Shown piece by piece: positions 25,792 through 34,213 of a stretch of 64,000 bases of DNA. The position numbers were made by a program, and so were the translations under genes. Below the pieces are notes generated by a model. That model saw only the letters and a list, made by a program, of their open reading frames with translations. It had not been told where the DNA came from and made no database searches. The DNA comes from Flavobacteriaceae bacterium HL-DH10. GTDB taxonomy: Bacteria > Bacteroidota > Bacteroidia > Flavobacteriales > Flavobacteriaceae. Within the stretch, counting starts at the first letter, position 1. Every line of letters begins with the position of its first letter. Where the stretch lies: the NCBI GenBank assembly GCA_031826515.1, contig CP134536.1, positions 3,292,501 through 3,356,500 of the forward strand, written 5' to 3'.

Positions 25792-26772
25792 ATGATGCTT
25801 TCAAAAAAATATCCTCTAGGTTTTTACCCAACGCCATTGGAGAAGATGGAAAACTTATCAAAAAAATATCCTGATTATAATTTATATATCAAGCGCGATG
25901 ACAATTCTGGATTAGCGTCTGGAGGTAACAAGGTAAGGAAACTACAATTTTTTATTTATGAAGCCTTGGATAAAGGATATGATACAATCATTACGGCAGG
26001 AGCTCAACAATCCAACCATTGTAGGCAAGCCGCAGCAGCATGTGCAAAGTCAGGTTTAGAATGCCATTTATTGTTAGGTGGCAATAAACCAGAAAATTAC
26101 ACAGGTAATTTATTGCTTTCCCATTTACTGGGTGCCAATATCCATTTTACTGGTGACAATAGAAAGGGTGAAGATTTATTTTCTTTAAAGCAAAAATTAG
26201 AGGAACAAAATAAAAAAGTCTATGTAGTACCGTATGGAGGCTCAAATTTACTTGGCGCTTATGGGTTTGTAGATGCTGTAAAAGAGTTAAAAAAACAACT
26301 ATCCGACTTGAACTTGAAGATGGATTATATATTCTTTGCTTCTAGTTCTGGTGGAACGCAGGCTGGACTCAAACTTGGAACAGATTTATATGGACTTGAT
26401 GTAAAGTTAATGCCCATAAGTATTGATAAATTGGGTTACGGAGATGTAACATTAGATAAAGCCGTACTGGAACTATTGCTTGAAGGACAGAAAACATTGG
26501 GTATTGAAAAAGCATACACAATTGAAGATGCGACACTAATTAGAGGCTATGATTCAGAGGGATATGGCGTTGTAACGTCAAATGAAAAAAATGCAATAAA
26601 AGAATTAGCCCATAGCGAAGGTATTTTACTTGATCCAGTTTATTCGGGAAGGGCATTTTATGGGATGTTGGATCATCTCGAAAACAAAAAATTAAAAAAG
26701 AATTCCAATGTTCTTTTTTGGCATACAGGAGGTTTACCAGCTAATTTTTTCTATTCTAAAGACTTAATATAA
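25792..26772 (+). CDS. PLP-dependent D-cysteine desulfhydrase / ACC deaminase family enzyme
   Basis: This 326-residue fold-type II PLP enzyme carries Lys47 in the GGNKVRKLQF motif, which would bind PLP. AGAQQSNHCRQAAAACAKSG follows and fits the family's substrate-binding Ser-Asn pair. A glycine loop for the phosphate is visible in FASSSGGTQAGL. Members either desulfhydrate D-cysteine or deaminate 1-aminocyclopropane-1-carboxylate; sequence alone does not settle which. TATCTTAG about 20 bases before the ATG is a weak -7 match. The start could be Met1 or Met2. Confidence 0.87.
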   Translation: MMLSKKYPLGFYPTPLEKMENLSKKYPDYNLYIKRDDNSGLASGGNKVRKLQFFIYEALDKGYDTIITAGAQQSNHCRQAAAACAKSGLECHLLLGGNKPENYTGNLLLSHLLGANIHFTGDNRKGEDLFSLKQKLEEQNKKVYVVPYGGSNLLGAYGFVDAVKELKKQLSDLNLKMDYIFFASSSGGTQAGLKLGTDLYGLDVKLMPISIDKLGYGDVTLDKAVLELLLEGQKTLGIEKAYTIEDATLIRGYDSEGYGVVTSNEKNAIKELAHSEGILLDPVYSGRAFYGMLDHLENKKLKKNSNVLFWHTGGLPANFFYSKDLI

Positions 26773-26873
26773 GAAAATAATAAGAGTTTAATAGAATTTG
26801 ATATGATTTGTGCATGTTTGGTATAACAGCGTAAAAAAGAGCAAAATGTTTTAGCTATGTTTTAGCAAATAAA

Positions 26874-26901
26874 AAAGTCAAGAAATTTTTTTCTTGACTT
26901 T
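26874..26901. terminator. Bidirectional intrinsic terminator
   Basis: The stem AAAGTCAAGAAA/TTTCTTGACTTT (12 bp) has the loop TTTT, with A-rich and T-rich flanks on either side, so it can stop transcription from both directions. It serves the PLP-enzyme gene on the plus strand and the tRNA-Met on the minus strand, 16 bases beyond the tRNA end. Confidence 0.75.
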
Positions 26902-26916
26902 CCTTTGTTTATCTTG

Positions 26917-26990
26917 TAGCGAGAGGGGGGCACGATCCCCCGACCTCCGGGTTATGAATCCGACGCTCTAACCAGCTGAGCTACCTCGCC
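26917..26990 (-). tRNA. tRNA-Met (anticodon CAT)
   Basis: This 74-nt cloverleaf is read on the minus strand. The acceptor GGCGAGG pairs with TCTCGCT (two G-U pairs), the D stem is GCTC/GAGC, and the anticodon loop TTCATAA gives CAT. The T stem is GGGGG/CCCCC and the discriminator is A; CCA is not encoded. The T loop is ATCGTGC instead of the usual TTCRANN, with A54 and T58 exchanged, and base pair 31-39 is A-C. The lack of initiator features (position 1 is G, pairing with U72) favours elongator Met. The 347-base stretch 26773-27119 holds only this gene and the hairpin at 26874-26901. Confidence 0.93.
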
Positions 26991-27119
26991 ATAATTTGAG
27001 GCTGCAAATATAAAAACATTATTGTTGTACGCAAACAATACTAAGGGAAAATATTATTAAAATTATTGTTATACTTATCAATTTATGTATATATTGGCAA
27101 CATAAACTTAAAGTACTTT

Positions 27120-27512
27120 ATGGACGATAAAATTAAATTTGATATAGAATTCCCAATTCAAGCATCTCCTCAACTGTTATATCAATACATATCTACACCG
27201 TCTGGTTTATCCGAATGGTTTTCAGATAATGTAAATTCTAGAGGCGAGCTGTTTACTTTTATTTGGGATGATAGTGAAGAACAAGCTAAATTGTTAAGCA
27301 AAAAAAGTGGCGAGCGTGTTAAATTTAGATGGATTGATGACGAAGAAGAGGGGTTACAATGCTATTTTGAAATTAGAATTCAAGTAGATGAAATAACTAA
27401 AGATGTATCATTAATGGTTACAGATTTTGCTGAAGAAGATGAAGTTGACGAGTCTAAAATGCTTTGGGTGAATCAAATTTCTAGTTTAAAACAAGTATTA
27501 GGTTCAGCTTAA
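27120..27512 (+). CDS. START-like domain protein
   Basis: Starting at the ATG at 27120 (MDDKIKFDIEFPI) gives 130 residues; the open frame extends 18 codons upstream but without typical coding composition. The protein resembles the AHSA1/START-like proteins common in Flavobacteriia, with LLYQYISTPSGLSEWF near the N-terminus and a C-terminal helix with VNQISSLKQVLGSA. The ligand is unknown. It begins a gene order (START-like, aminotransferase, YqgE, HU, fmt, recQ) that is ordinary for the family. A terminator follows at 27541. Confidence 0.85.
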   Translation: MDDKIKFDIEFPIQASPQLLYQYISTPSGLSEWFSDNVNSRGELFTFIWDDSEEQAKLLSKKSGERVKFRWIDDEEEGLQCYFEIRIQVDEITKDVSLMVTDFAEEDEVDESKMLWVNQISSLKQVLGSA

Positions 27513-27540
27513 AAATATAAATATATTTTAAAGTATATTT

Positions 27541-27577
27541 GCCCACTCTTAATTAATGATAAGAATGGGCTTTTTTT
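27541..27577 (+). terminator. Intrinsic terminator directly before the aminotransferase start
   Basis: The stem GCCCACTCTTA/TAAGAATGGGC (27541-27551 with 27560-27570, one C-A mismatch) is followed by seven T (27571-27577). The ATG of the next gene is at 27578, immediately after the T-run. No other leader exists for that gene, so its transcription must pass through this structure or start inside it. Confidence 0.75.
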
Positions 27578-28420
27578 ATGACAAATTTTAACGAAAATAT
27601 CTTAGACAACAATACACTATTATCTATTCAAAACAGAGGTTTTACATATGGTGATGCGCTTTTTGAAACTATTAAAATATCCAATGGTAAGTTGTTGTTT
27701 TGGGAAGATCATTATTTTAGGTTGATGGCATCTATGCGAATTATGCGCATGGAAATTCCTATGAAATTTACCATGGAATTTTTAGAAGCTCAAATACAAA
27801 AAACTTTAGATTCTAATCAATTAGGTAATAAGTCTTCAAGAATTAAGTTAACCGTTTTTAGAAACGAAGGAGGCTTGTATTTACCCAATACAAACGATGT
27901 GAGTTTCCTTATTACTGTAAAAGCTATTGAACATGATTTATATGTACACAATGAAGGTTTTTACGAAGTAGATTTGTTTAAAGATTTTTATGTATCACCA
28001 AGTTTATTGTCAACTTTAAAAAGCAATAATAAAGCGTTAAATGTTGTTGGAAGCATTTATGCTAAAGAAAATAAGTTACACAACTGTTTTGTTTTAAATA
28101 CCGATAAAAAAATTGTGGAAGCGCTTAACGGAAATGTTTTTTTAGTAAAAGGAAATATTATAAAAACGCCACCAGTTAATGAAGGCTGTTTAAAAGGCGT
28201 TATGCGAAAACAAATTATTGAATTAATAAATGGTATTCCAGAATATGAATTGGTTGAAGATTCTATATCACCTTTTGAACTTCAAAAGGCTGATGAAATT
28301 TTTATAACAAATGTTATTGTAGGGATACAGTCTGTAACAAAATATAGAAAAAAGACGTTTACAAACGAAGTCGCTATAAATTTATTACAGAAATTAAATA
28401 TAAAAATAAGATTAAATTAA
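27578..28420 (+). CDS. Class IV aminotransferase (branched-chain aminotransferase / ADC lyase-like)
   Basis: This 280-residue fold-type IV PLP enzyme has SIQNRGFTYGDALFETI (residues about 16-32), typical of this class. LKSNNKALNVVGSIYAKENK (about 148-167) carries the Lys for PLP (Lys149, or Lys153), and EALNGNVFLVKGN follows. Either 4-amino-4-deoxychorismate lyase (PabC) or a branched-chain aminotransferase fits. The start is fixed by the conserved N-terminal strand FNENILD. It converges with yqgE, and the stops overlap by 4 bases. Confidence 0.85.
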   Translation: MTNFNENILDNNTLLSIQNRGFTYGDALFETIKISNGKLLFWEDHYFRLMASMRIMRMEIPMKFTMEFLEAQIQKTLDSNQLGNKSSRIKLTVFRNEGGLYLPNTNDVSFLITVKAIEHDLYVHNEGFYEVDLFKDFYVSPSLLSTLKSNNKALNVVGSIYAKENKLHNCFVLNTDKKIVEALNGNVFLVKGNIIKTPPVNEGCLKGVMRKQIIELINGIPEYELVEDSISPFELQKADEIFITNVIVGIQSVTKYRKKTFTNEVAINLLQKLNIKIRLN

Positions 28421-28977
28421 TTAAAACTTGGATTTTCTGGTGCATTAGACCAAATACTATACTCGCCACCAAATTCTAGCATTTTTTCTTTCCAAAAGGT
28501 TTCATAATCCTTTTCTATAATATTCTTTTTATAAATATTTTCTGTTACAACCCAAGAATTCGCTTTTAGCTCTTCTTTTAATTGATTGGTATCCCAACCC
28601 GAATACCCTAGAAAAAAACGAATATCATTTTCTTTTATGGTATTGTTGGCAATTTGTTCGGCAACTTTACTAAAATCACCACCCCAAAAAATACCTAAAG
28701 AAATTTCTATACTGTCAGGTATTAAATGTGGTATTTTATGAATAAAATACAAATTATCCTGTTCTACAGGACCGCCATTATACACTTTAAAAGTAGCGTC
28801 TACTTCTGGTACTAAGTCATTAATAGTGTATTCTAAAGGTTTATTTAATATGAAGCCTATAGATCCTTCTTCGGTGTGATCTGCTAATAAAACAATAGAG
28901 CGGTTAAAAGAAACATCGCCAATTATTGCAGGTTCTGCGATTAGTAAATCACCTTTTTTAGGTTTTGATGTTACCAT
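28417..28977 (-). CDS. YqgE/AlgH family protein
   Basis: In this 186-residue protein, KKGDLLIAEPAIIGDVSFNR (residues about 6-25) and GSIGFILNKPLEY are diagnostic for the family. Also present are YNGGPVEQDNLYFIH and FFLGYSGWDTNQLKEEL. The biochemical role is unresolved in the family; AlgH was named for an effect on alginate regulation. Its place between the aminotransferase and HU is ordinary for Flavobacteriia. Confidence 0.93.
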   Translation of the reverse strand: MVTSKPKKGDLLIAEPAIIGDVSFNRSIVLLADHTEEGSIGFILNKPLEYTINDLVPEVDATFKVYNGGPVEQDNLYFIHKIPHLIPDSIEISLGIFWGGDFSKVAEQIANNTIKENDIRFFLGYSGWDTNQLKEELKANSWVVTENIYKKNIIEKDYETFWKEKMLEFGGEYSIWSNAPENPSFN

Positions 28978-29050
28978 AATTTTGAGGAATTAGTAACTAA
29001 ATCTAGCATTTATTTATTTAATAAGCAACTGTTTTGCTAATATTAAATAA

Positions 29051-29078
29051 AAAAGCCTTCAATAACTTGAAGGCTTTT
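29051..29078. terminator. Intrinsic terminator after the HU gene
   Basis: The 12-bp stem AAAAGCCTTCAA/TTGAAGGCTTTT has the loop TAAC and A/T runs on both sides. It lies 23 bases past the stop of the leftward HU gene and can act in both directions. Confidence 0.8.
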
Positions 29079-29101
29079 TTTGAATTATTAAGAAGTAAAT
29101 C

Positions 29102-29374
29102 TTAGTTTACTGCACTTGATAAATCTGATCCAGCTTTAAACTTAACAACGTTTTTAGCTTTAATTTTTATAGTAGCACCAGTTTGAGGGTTTCTTCCTTC
29201 TCTTGCAGCTCTTTTAGATACTGACCAAGATCCAAATCCTACTAAAGAAACTCTGTTACCTTTTTGTAAAGCTCCTTCAATTTCAATGATTGCACACTCT
29301 AAAGCTTTTTTTGCAGCTGCTTTAGTGATTCCTGCGTGTTCTGCCATTGCGTCGATTAAATCTGTTTTGTTCAT
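29102..29374 (-). CDS. HU-family DNA-binding protein
   Basis: In this 90-residue histone-like protein, MNKTDLIDAMAEHAGI begins the dimerisation helices and GRNPQTGATIKIKAKNV (about 62-78) forms the DNA-binding arm with the intercalating Pro. It bends and compacts DNA as a homodimer. The composition (Ala-rich, Lys-rich) and size are standard. A good promoter lies at 29430-29459 and a terminator at 29051-29078, so it is monocistronic. IHF-type paralogues cannot be fully excluded, but the sequence is closest to HU. Confidence 0.93.
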   Translation of the reverse strand: MNKTDLIDAMAEHAGITKAAAKKALECAIIEIEGALQKGNRVSLVGFGSWSVSKRAAREGRNPQTGATIKIKAKNVVKFKAGSDLSSAVN

Positions 29375-29429
29375 AATGTAAAATTTAATTATTAATAAAT
29401 TGGTTAAACATTTTTGTTAAATCCTACTA

Positions 29430-29459
29430 CAAATTTATACGGATTATGCAACCATGCAA
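29430..29459 (-). promoter_or_regulatory. Bacteroidota-type promoter of the HU gene
   Basis: TAAATTTG (minus strand, 29437-29430) matches TAnnTTTG. A TTG at 29459-29457 lies 19 bases upstream, the usual distance for the -33 element. The transcript leader would be about 45-50 bases, containing an AT-rich stretch before the ATG at 29374. Confidence 0.6.
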
Positions 29460-29563
29460 GTAATAGCAAGGGAAATACCTAGTATTGTTGATAACTTACT
29501 GCTTTTGTTAATAAAGGCAGTGTATTTTGTCGAGTTTTTTAATATATCAGTGTTAATAAGGGT

Positions 29564-30511
29564 TTAGAGCATTTTTGCGTCTGCTGCAAATGCATACCCA
29601 TTTAATAGCGATTTTATATCCATCATTTTTTTTCCTGGAAGCTTAATTTCTTCAATAATTATGTAACCATTTGTTACTGCTACTTTTAATTCTTTTTTCG
29701 TAGATATAATACTACCAATAGCGGAGTCATGATTAGAATACTCTTTTCTAGCAGCATAAATTTTAATATCTAATTCATCTTTTCCATTAATTAGTGTACA
29801 CCAAGCAGCAGGGTACGGACTTAATCCACGAATCATATTATATATATTGTCTATGGTATCGGTCCAGTTAATTTTACAATTGTCTTTGTTAAGTTTGTTA
29901 GCCGTTTTAGTTTCAGTAGTTTCTTGTTGCGGTGTTGTTTTTACAGATCCTTTTTCAATTAAAGCTACGGTCTTTAAAACAAGTTTACTTCCAAGTAGCA
30001 TTAATTTATCATGCAGGCTTCCTGCATTTTCTTCTGAATCAATTAAAATATCTTCTTGTAAAATCATTTCTCCCGTATCAATTTTTTCATCAATAAAGAA
30101 TGTTGAAACTCCCGTTTTTGTTTCTCCATTTATAATAGCCCAATTAATTGGAGCAGCACCACGGTAGTCTGGAAGTAATGAAGCATGTAAATTGAATGTA
30201 CCATATTCGGGCATTTGCCAAACAGCTTTTGGTAACATTCTAAAAGCGACTACAATTTGAAGATTAGCATTTAGCGCTTTTAAAGCTTCTAAAAAATCTT
30301 CGTTTTTTAAATTTGTGGGTTGTAATATATGTAAGTTTTGAGATTTTGCATATTGTTTAACGGCACTTTCATTTAGTTTACGTCCGCGACCTGCAGGTTT
30401 ATCGGGTGCTGTAATAACGCCTACAATATTGTATTGGTTTTCTACTAGTGCTTTTAATGTAGTAACAGCAAATTCTGGCGTACCCATGAATACAATTCTT
30501 AAATCTTTCAT
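29564..30511 (-). CDS. fmt: Methionyl-tRNA formyltransferase
   Basis: This 315-residue enzyme has FMGTPEFAV at the N-terminus. The formyltransferase core includes NLHASLLPDYRGAAPINWA (catalytic Asn-His with the SLLP loop) and GVSTFFIDEKIDTGEMI. The C-terminal OB-like domain starts near 205. It transfers a formyl group from 10-formyl-THF to initiator Met-tRNA. It follows recQ by 42 bases on the same strand. The length matches the family. Confidence 0.96.
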   Translation of the reverse strand: MKDLRIVFMGTPEFAVTTLKALVENQYNIVGVITAPDKPAGRGRKLNESAVKQYAKSQNLHILQPTNLKNEDFLEALKALNANLQIVVAFRMLPKAVWQMPEYGTFNLHASLLPDYRGAAPINWAIINGETKTGVSTFFIDEKIDTGEMILQEDILIDSEENAGSLHDKLMLLGSKLVLKTVALIEKGSVKTTPQQETTETKTANKLNKDNCKINWTDTIDNIYNMIRGLSPYPAAWCTLINGKDELDIKIYAARKEYSNHDSAIGSIISTKKELKVAVTNGYIIIEEIKLPGKKMMDIKSLLNGYAFAADAKML

Positions 30512-30553
30512 TTTTTCGTATTTATTGTTTTTATATGTCAGATGTAATTCGCT

Positions 30554-32458
30554 TTATAAATGACTTAATTTATATGTGTTTGTTTGTGTGATAGAAACGA
30601 TATTATGTTCTAACAACAGTTTTAAAACTTTTTTAATATCTTCTTCTGTTGCATTAATATTAGCGCTGATTGCTCGAGATGATAAATCGCCATTTTCTAA
30701 TAATTCTATAATACGATTTTTTAGTGTGCTTATATTTTGAGGTTTAATACTTTTTTTTGAACTGATACAAACCGAGCAAATGCCACATGGTTTCATGTCT
30801 TTTTCACCAAAATAAGCGAGTAGTTGCATACTTTTACAAACCGAATCATTCTCAACATAATCAAGCATAGCTTTAACTTGCTGCTGTTTTAATTCATTTT
30901 GCTGCTCGATAATTGAAGCTATTCTGTTGATGGTTTTATCATCTTCTCGAGGTTGTATAAATGTAACTTGTGCATCTGTTTTAGATAAATGAAGCGTTAT
31001 TATCCCATCTTTTTCTAATTGTTGCAACGTATTAATTACAATATTTTCTTTTACCGATGCTCTTTCTACTATTTTAAAAAGGTTAATGGTAGTGTCATGA
31101 TCAAAAATACCACCATACATTCGAAGTATCGATTTTACTATTATGTTGTAATCTTGGTGTGTTTCTAAATAATTAAAAAGCGAAGCATTTGATGTAATAA
31201 ATTGAACAGATATTTTATTTTTAAATTGTTTAGAAAGTGTAATAATACTATTTCTATCTAGTAAAAGTAAGGCATTGTAGCATAAAATACTTGCGAAATT
31301 ATAGGTTTTGCAAAAAGTATTAAAGTCAAAATCAAATGTTAAATATTCACCTTCACCATAGGATATTTGAAAATAATTACACAGTTTTCTATACACTTGT
31401 TTAACCAAATCTACATTGGGTAACACCTTTAAAAACTGGTTTTTAACTAAAATTTCATCGCTATTATTTTTTAGAATAACAGCAAAAGCTTTATCGCCAT
31501 TTCGCCCTACACGACCAGCTTCTTGAAAGTAGCTTTCTATACTTTCTGGTAAATTTAAATGGATAACAGTTTTAACATCGGGTTTATCAATGCCCATTCC
31601 AAAGGCATTGGTAGCTACCATAACTTGTTTTTGGTTATGAATCCAAGCATCCATATTACTGTCTTTATCATTGTTTGCTAGTCCGCCATGATAAAAGGTT
31701 GCAGATATATTTTTAGATTCTAAAAACGAACTGATTTCTATGGTAGATTTTCTGTTTCTAACATAAACAATAGAAGATGCCTTGTATTTTTTTAAAATAG
31801 TTTCAAGTCTGTAATGCTTATCGTTTTCATGAAAAACCATATAGCCCAAATTGGGTCTGTAAAAGGAGTGTTTAAATATTTTAGGCTGAATAAAATCGAG
31901 TTCTTTAACAATATCATTTACAACATCAGGCTTTGCTGAAGCCGTTAACGCAATAACATTAACCGTAGGTTGTAATTGGCGTAATAGTACAATGTTTTTA
32001 TAAGCGGGTCTAAAATCACTTCCCCATTGCGAGATACAATGGGCTTCATCTACAGCTATTAAATTAACGTTCATTTGCCTAATACGTTCTTGTACTAGCT
32101 CTTGTTGTAAACGTTCGGGCGAGAGGTATAAAAATTTATAATTTCCGTAAATGCAATTATCTAAAAGCGTATCTAATTGACTATATGTAATACCACTGGT
32201 TAAGGCCATAGCTTTAATCCCTTTGTTGTTAAGGGATTCTACTTGGTCTTTCATTAAAGCAATAAGAGGTGATATAACAATGCAAATTCCTTTTTTGGCT
32301 AGCGCAGGGATTTGAAAGCATAACGATTTTCCGCCTCCAGTAGGTAGCAATGCAAATGTGTCTTCGCCTTCAAGTACAGCATTAATAATAGCCTCTTGGT
32401 TAGGCTTAAATGCTGTAAATTTCCAGTAGCGTTCTAATATGTTAATGGGATGTTCCAA
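30554..32458 (-). CDS. recQ: RecQ-family ATP-dependent DNA helicase
   Basis: In this 634-residue protein, Walker A is LLPTGGGKSLCFQIPA, the DEAH box is AVDEAHCISQWG and motif VI lies in QEAGRVGRNGD. The RQC zinc site uses Cys residues in CKSMQLLAYFGE and CGICSVC. A winged-helix-like C-terminus (about 580-634) is present and no HRDC domain is evident, as in the short RecQ of Bacteroidota. It unwinds DNA 3'-5' in recombination and fork repair. The gene follows the small AAA gene by 9 bases. Confidence 0.94.
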   Translation of the reverse strand: MEHPINILERYWKFTAFKPNQEAIINAVLEGEDTFALLPTGGGKSLCFQIPALAKKGICIVISPLIALMKDQVESLNNKGIKAMALTSGITYSQLDTLLDNCIYGNYKFLYLSPERLQQELVQERIRQMNVNLIAVDEAHCISQWGSDFRPAYKNIVLLRQLQPTVNVIALTASAKPDVVNDIVKELDFIQPKIFKHSFYRPNLGYMVFHENDKHYRLETILKKYKASSIVYVRNRKSTIEISSFLESKNISATFYHGGLANNDKDSNMDAWIHNQKQVMVATNAFGMGIDKPDVKTVIHLNLPESIESYFQEAGRVGRNGDKAFAVILKNNSDEILVKNQFLKVLPNVDLVKQVYRKLCNYFQISYGEGEYLTFDFDFNTFCKTYNFASILCYNALLLLDRNSIITLSKQFKNKISVQFITSNASLFNYLETHQDYNIIVKSILRMYGGIFDHDTTINLFKIVERASVKENIVINTLQQLEKDGIITLHLSKTDAQVTFIQPREDDKTINRIASIIEQQNELKQQQVKAMLDYVENDSVCKSMQLLAYFGEKDMKPCGICSVCISSKKSIKPQNISTLKNRIIELLENGDLSSRAISANINATEEDIKKVLKLLLEHNIVSITQTNTYKLSHL

Positions 32459-32467
32459 AAAAATATA

Positions 32468-33022
32468 TTAAAGATAGTTGATTATAAAATCAATACGTTT
32501 TTCAATGGTTCCAAAAGGAACTTCAATAATATTATATGCTAAATTTTTATAAACATGTTTTAATGCTTCATGAATTTTAACAGCTTCCTCAAAAGTTTCA
32601 AATCGTTCGTTATCAGATTTGTAAATAGCTTCCCAGGGCGGAAGCAAAAAAATGTGGTGATATCTATTTGTATCGCATATTTTTAAAAATTCATCATCAT
32701 ATTCTTGATTAAAAAAAGTCATATAAGCTAAAACATCAGGAATACCTCGATCAAAGAAAACGAGCGATTCATTTAAACCAGCCGCTTGTTTAAATTGGTT
32801 TAATCTACTGTTTAATAATTTGGTGTTAAAATCTAGTGGGTCGTTCACAAAGGCAATAGGGTTTGAAATTTGTGAGTCTGCTTCAACATCGTTTTTAGCT
32901 TCTAAAGTTAGTTCCCGTATAATTTCATCAAAACAATGATAATTTTGATTTTTCAATTCATTAATAATTGATGTTTTTCCAGTACCTGGACCTCCTGTAA
33001 TAACAATTTTTTTGCTGTTCAA
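32468..33022 (-). CDS. Small P-loop ATPase (AAA_28-like)
   Basis: This 184-residue protein has Walker A VITGGPGTGKTSIINEL at the N-terminus and ESLVFFDRGIPDVLAY (about 95-110), with an Asp-Arg pair typical of NadR/thymidylate-kinase-like P-loop proteins. HIFLLPPWEAIYKSDNERF (about 127-145) is a lid-like segment. Members are predicted nucleotide or nucleoside kinases, but the substrate is unknown. It begins an operon with recQ and fmt. Confidence 0.82.
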   Translation of the reverse strand: MNSKKIVITGGPGTGKTSIINELKNQNYHCFDEIIRELTLEAKNDVEADSQISNPIAFVNDPLDFNTKLLNSRLNQFKQAAGLNESLVFFDRGIPDVLAYMTFFNQEYDDEFLKICDTNRYHHIFLLPPWEAIYKSDNERFETFEEAVKIHEALKHVYKNLAYNIIEVPFGTIEKRIDFIINYL

Positions 33023-33163
33023 TGCCTATAATTTAGCTGTAAAATTCGGGATTTACCACCGATAAAAAAAATACAAGTGAAAACATCTACACCAAATAGT
33101 TAATATTGTGTGAATGTTATATGCGTCAGTTGAAAAATTATAAAGATTAACACATGAAAATAG

Positions 33164-33171
33164 TATATTTG
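33164..33171 (+). promoter_or_regulatory. -7 element for the DUF493 gene
   Basis: TATATTTG matches TAnnTTTG and lies 19 bases before the ATG at 33191. No TTG is found at the usual -33 distance, so the upstream part of the promoter is weak. Confidence 0.45.
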
Positions 33172-33190
33172 TAACTTATAAAAAAATAGT

Positions 33191-33484
33191 ATGAGTACAC
33201 CTCCAAATTCAGAAGAATTTTACGAAAAATTAAAAATACAATTATACGATACATCCCAATGGCCGTCTGAGTATTTGTATAAATTCATTGTTAAATCTGA
33301 TAATGAAAAAATAGCATTAGTTGAAGCCTTATTTAATAATATTGGGGCTGTTATACATACAACCGAATCTAAAAACGGAAAATACACGAGTATATCTATT
33401 AATGTTTTAATGAGAAACCCCGATGCGGTAATAGGTAAATATAAAGAAGTTGCAGAAAAGGTTGAGGGCGTTATAAGTCTTTAG
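33191..33484 (+). CDS. DUF493 family (YbeD-like) protein
   Basis: This 97-residue ferredoxin-like protein has the signature PSEYLYKFIVKSDNEK near the N-terminus, a second strand SKNGKYTSISINVLM and a closing amphipathic helix. The family is related to the regulatory domain of some enzymes, but its cellular role is not settled. It has its own promoter and precedes the DUF4290 gene by 67 bases. Confidence 0.88.
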   Translation: MSTPPNSEEFYEKLKIQLYDTSQWPSEYLYKFIVKSDNEKIALVEALFNNIGAVIHTTESKNGKYTSISINVLMRNPDAVIGKYKEVAEKVEGVISL

Positions 33485-33551
33485 TTTTTTTTTGTATTTT
33501 GCGCAAGCATAACAACTACATGCAAAAATATTTAACTCTACACAATAAATT

Positions 33552-34205
33552 TTGATAGACGATTTAGAATATAACACAGAGCGTGAGCATTTAATCATTC
33601 CAGAGTACGGAAGACACATGCAGAAAATGATTAATTACGCTAAAAGCAGAGAAACAAAAGAAGAACGCGATAAATTAGCTAAAGCTATTATATCGGTAAT
33701 GGGTAACATGCAACCTCATTTAAGGGATGTTCCAGATTTTCAGCATAAACTTTGGGATCAACTTTTTATTATGTCTAATTTTGAATTAGATGTTGACTCT
33801 CCATACGAAATACCTACAAAGGAAATTTATGAAGAACGTCCAGATCCTTTAAAATATCCACAGAATTTTCCAAAATATCGTTTTTACGGAAATAATATAA
33901 AAACGATGATAGATGTAGCAAACACATGGGAAGATGGCGAGCTAAAAGAAGCTTTAACATATACCATTGCAAATCACATGAAAAAGTGTTTTTTAAATTG
34001 GAATAAAGATACTGTTGAAGATGATGTTATTTTTGGTCATTTATTTGAATTGTCAAAAGGAAAAATAGATTTAAGAAATTCTAAAGAAGAGTTGTCAGAT
34101 TCTACAAGTTTGCTTCGTACAAAAACTAAATATGGTAGTACGAGCAAAAAAGGAGGACATTCTAAAAAGAATACCCCAAGTAATCGCCAAAGAAAACGCT
34201 ACTAA
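33552..34205 (+). CDS. DUF4290 family protein
   Basis: This 217-residue protein starts with TTG at 33552. The family's conserved N-terminus (LEYNTEREHLIIPEYGRHMQ) lies upstream of the first ATG (Met24), which decides the start. The body is helical, with YPQNFPKYRFYGNNIKTMID near 100-120. The C-terminus is basic and low-complexity (KKGGHSKKNTPSNRQRKRY), suggesting nucleic-acid or ribosome contact. The family is found in Bacteroidota, usually next to murA as here (8 bases apart). Function is unknown. Confidence 0.88.
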   Translation: MIDDLEYNTEREHLIIPEYGRHMQKMINYAKSRETKEERDKLAKAIISVMGNMQPHLRDVPDFQHKLWDQLFIMSNFELDVDSPYEIPTKEIYEERPDPLKYPQNFPKYRFYGNNIKTMIDVANTWEDGELKEALTYTIANHMKKCFLNWNKDTVEDDVIFGHLFELSKGKIDLRNSKEELSDSTSLLRTKTKYGSTSKKGGHSKKNTPSNRQRKRY

Positions 34206-34213
34206 AAAATTGT

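Noticed and set aside
29847-30167. 106-codon open frame on the plus strand
   Set aside because: Antisense to the conserved fmt gene and without its own start context.
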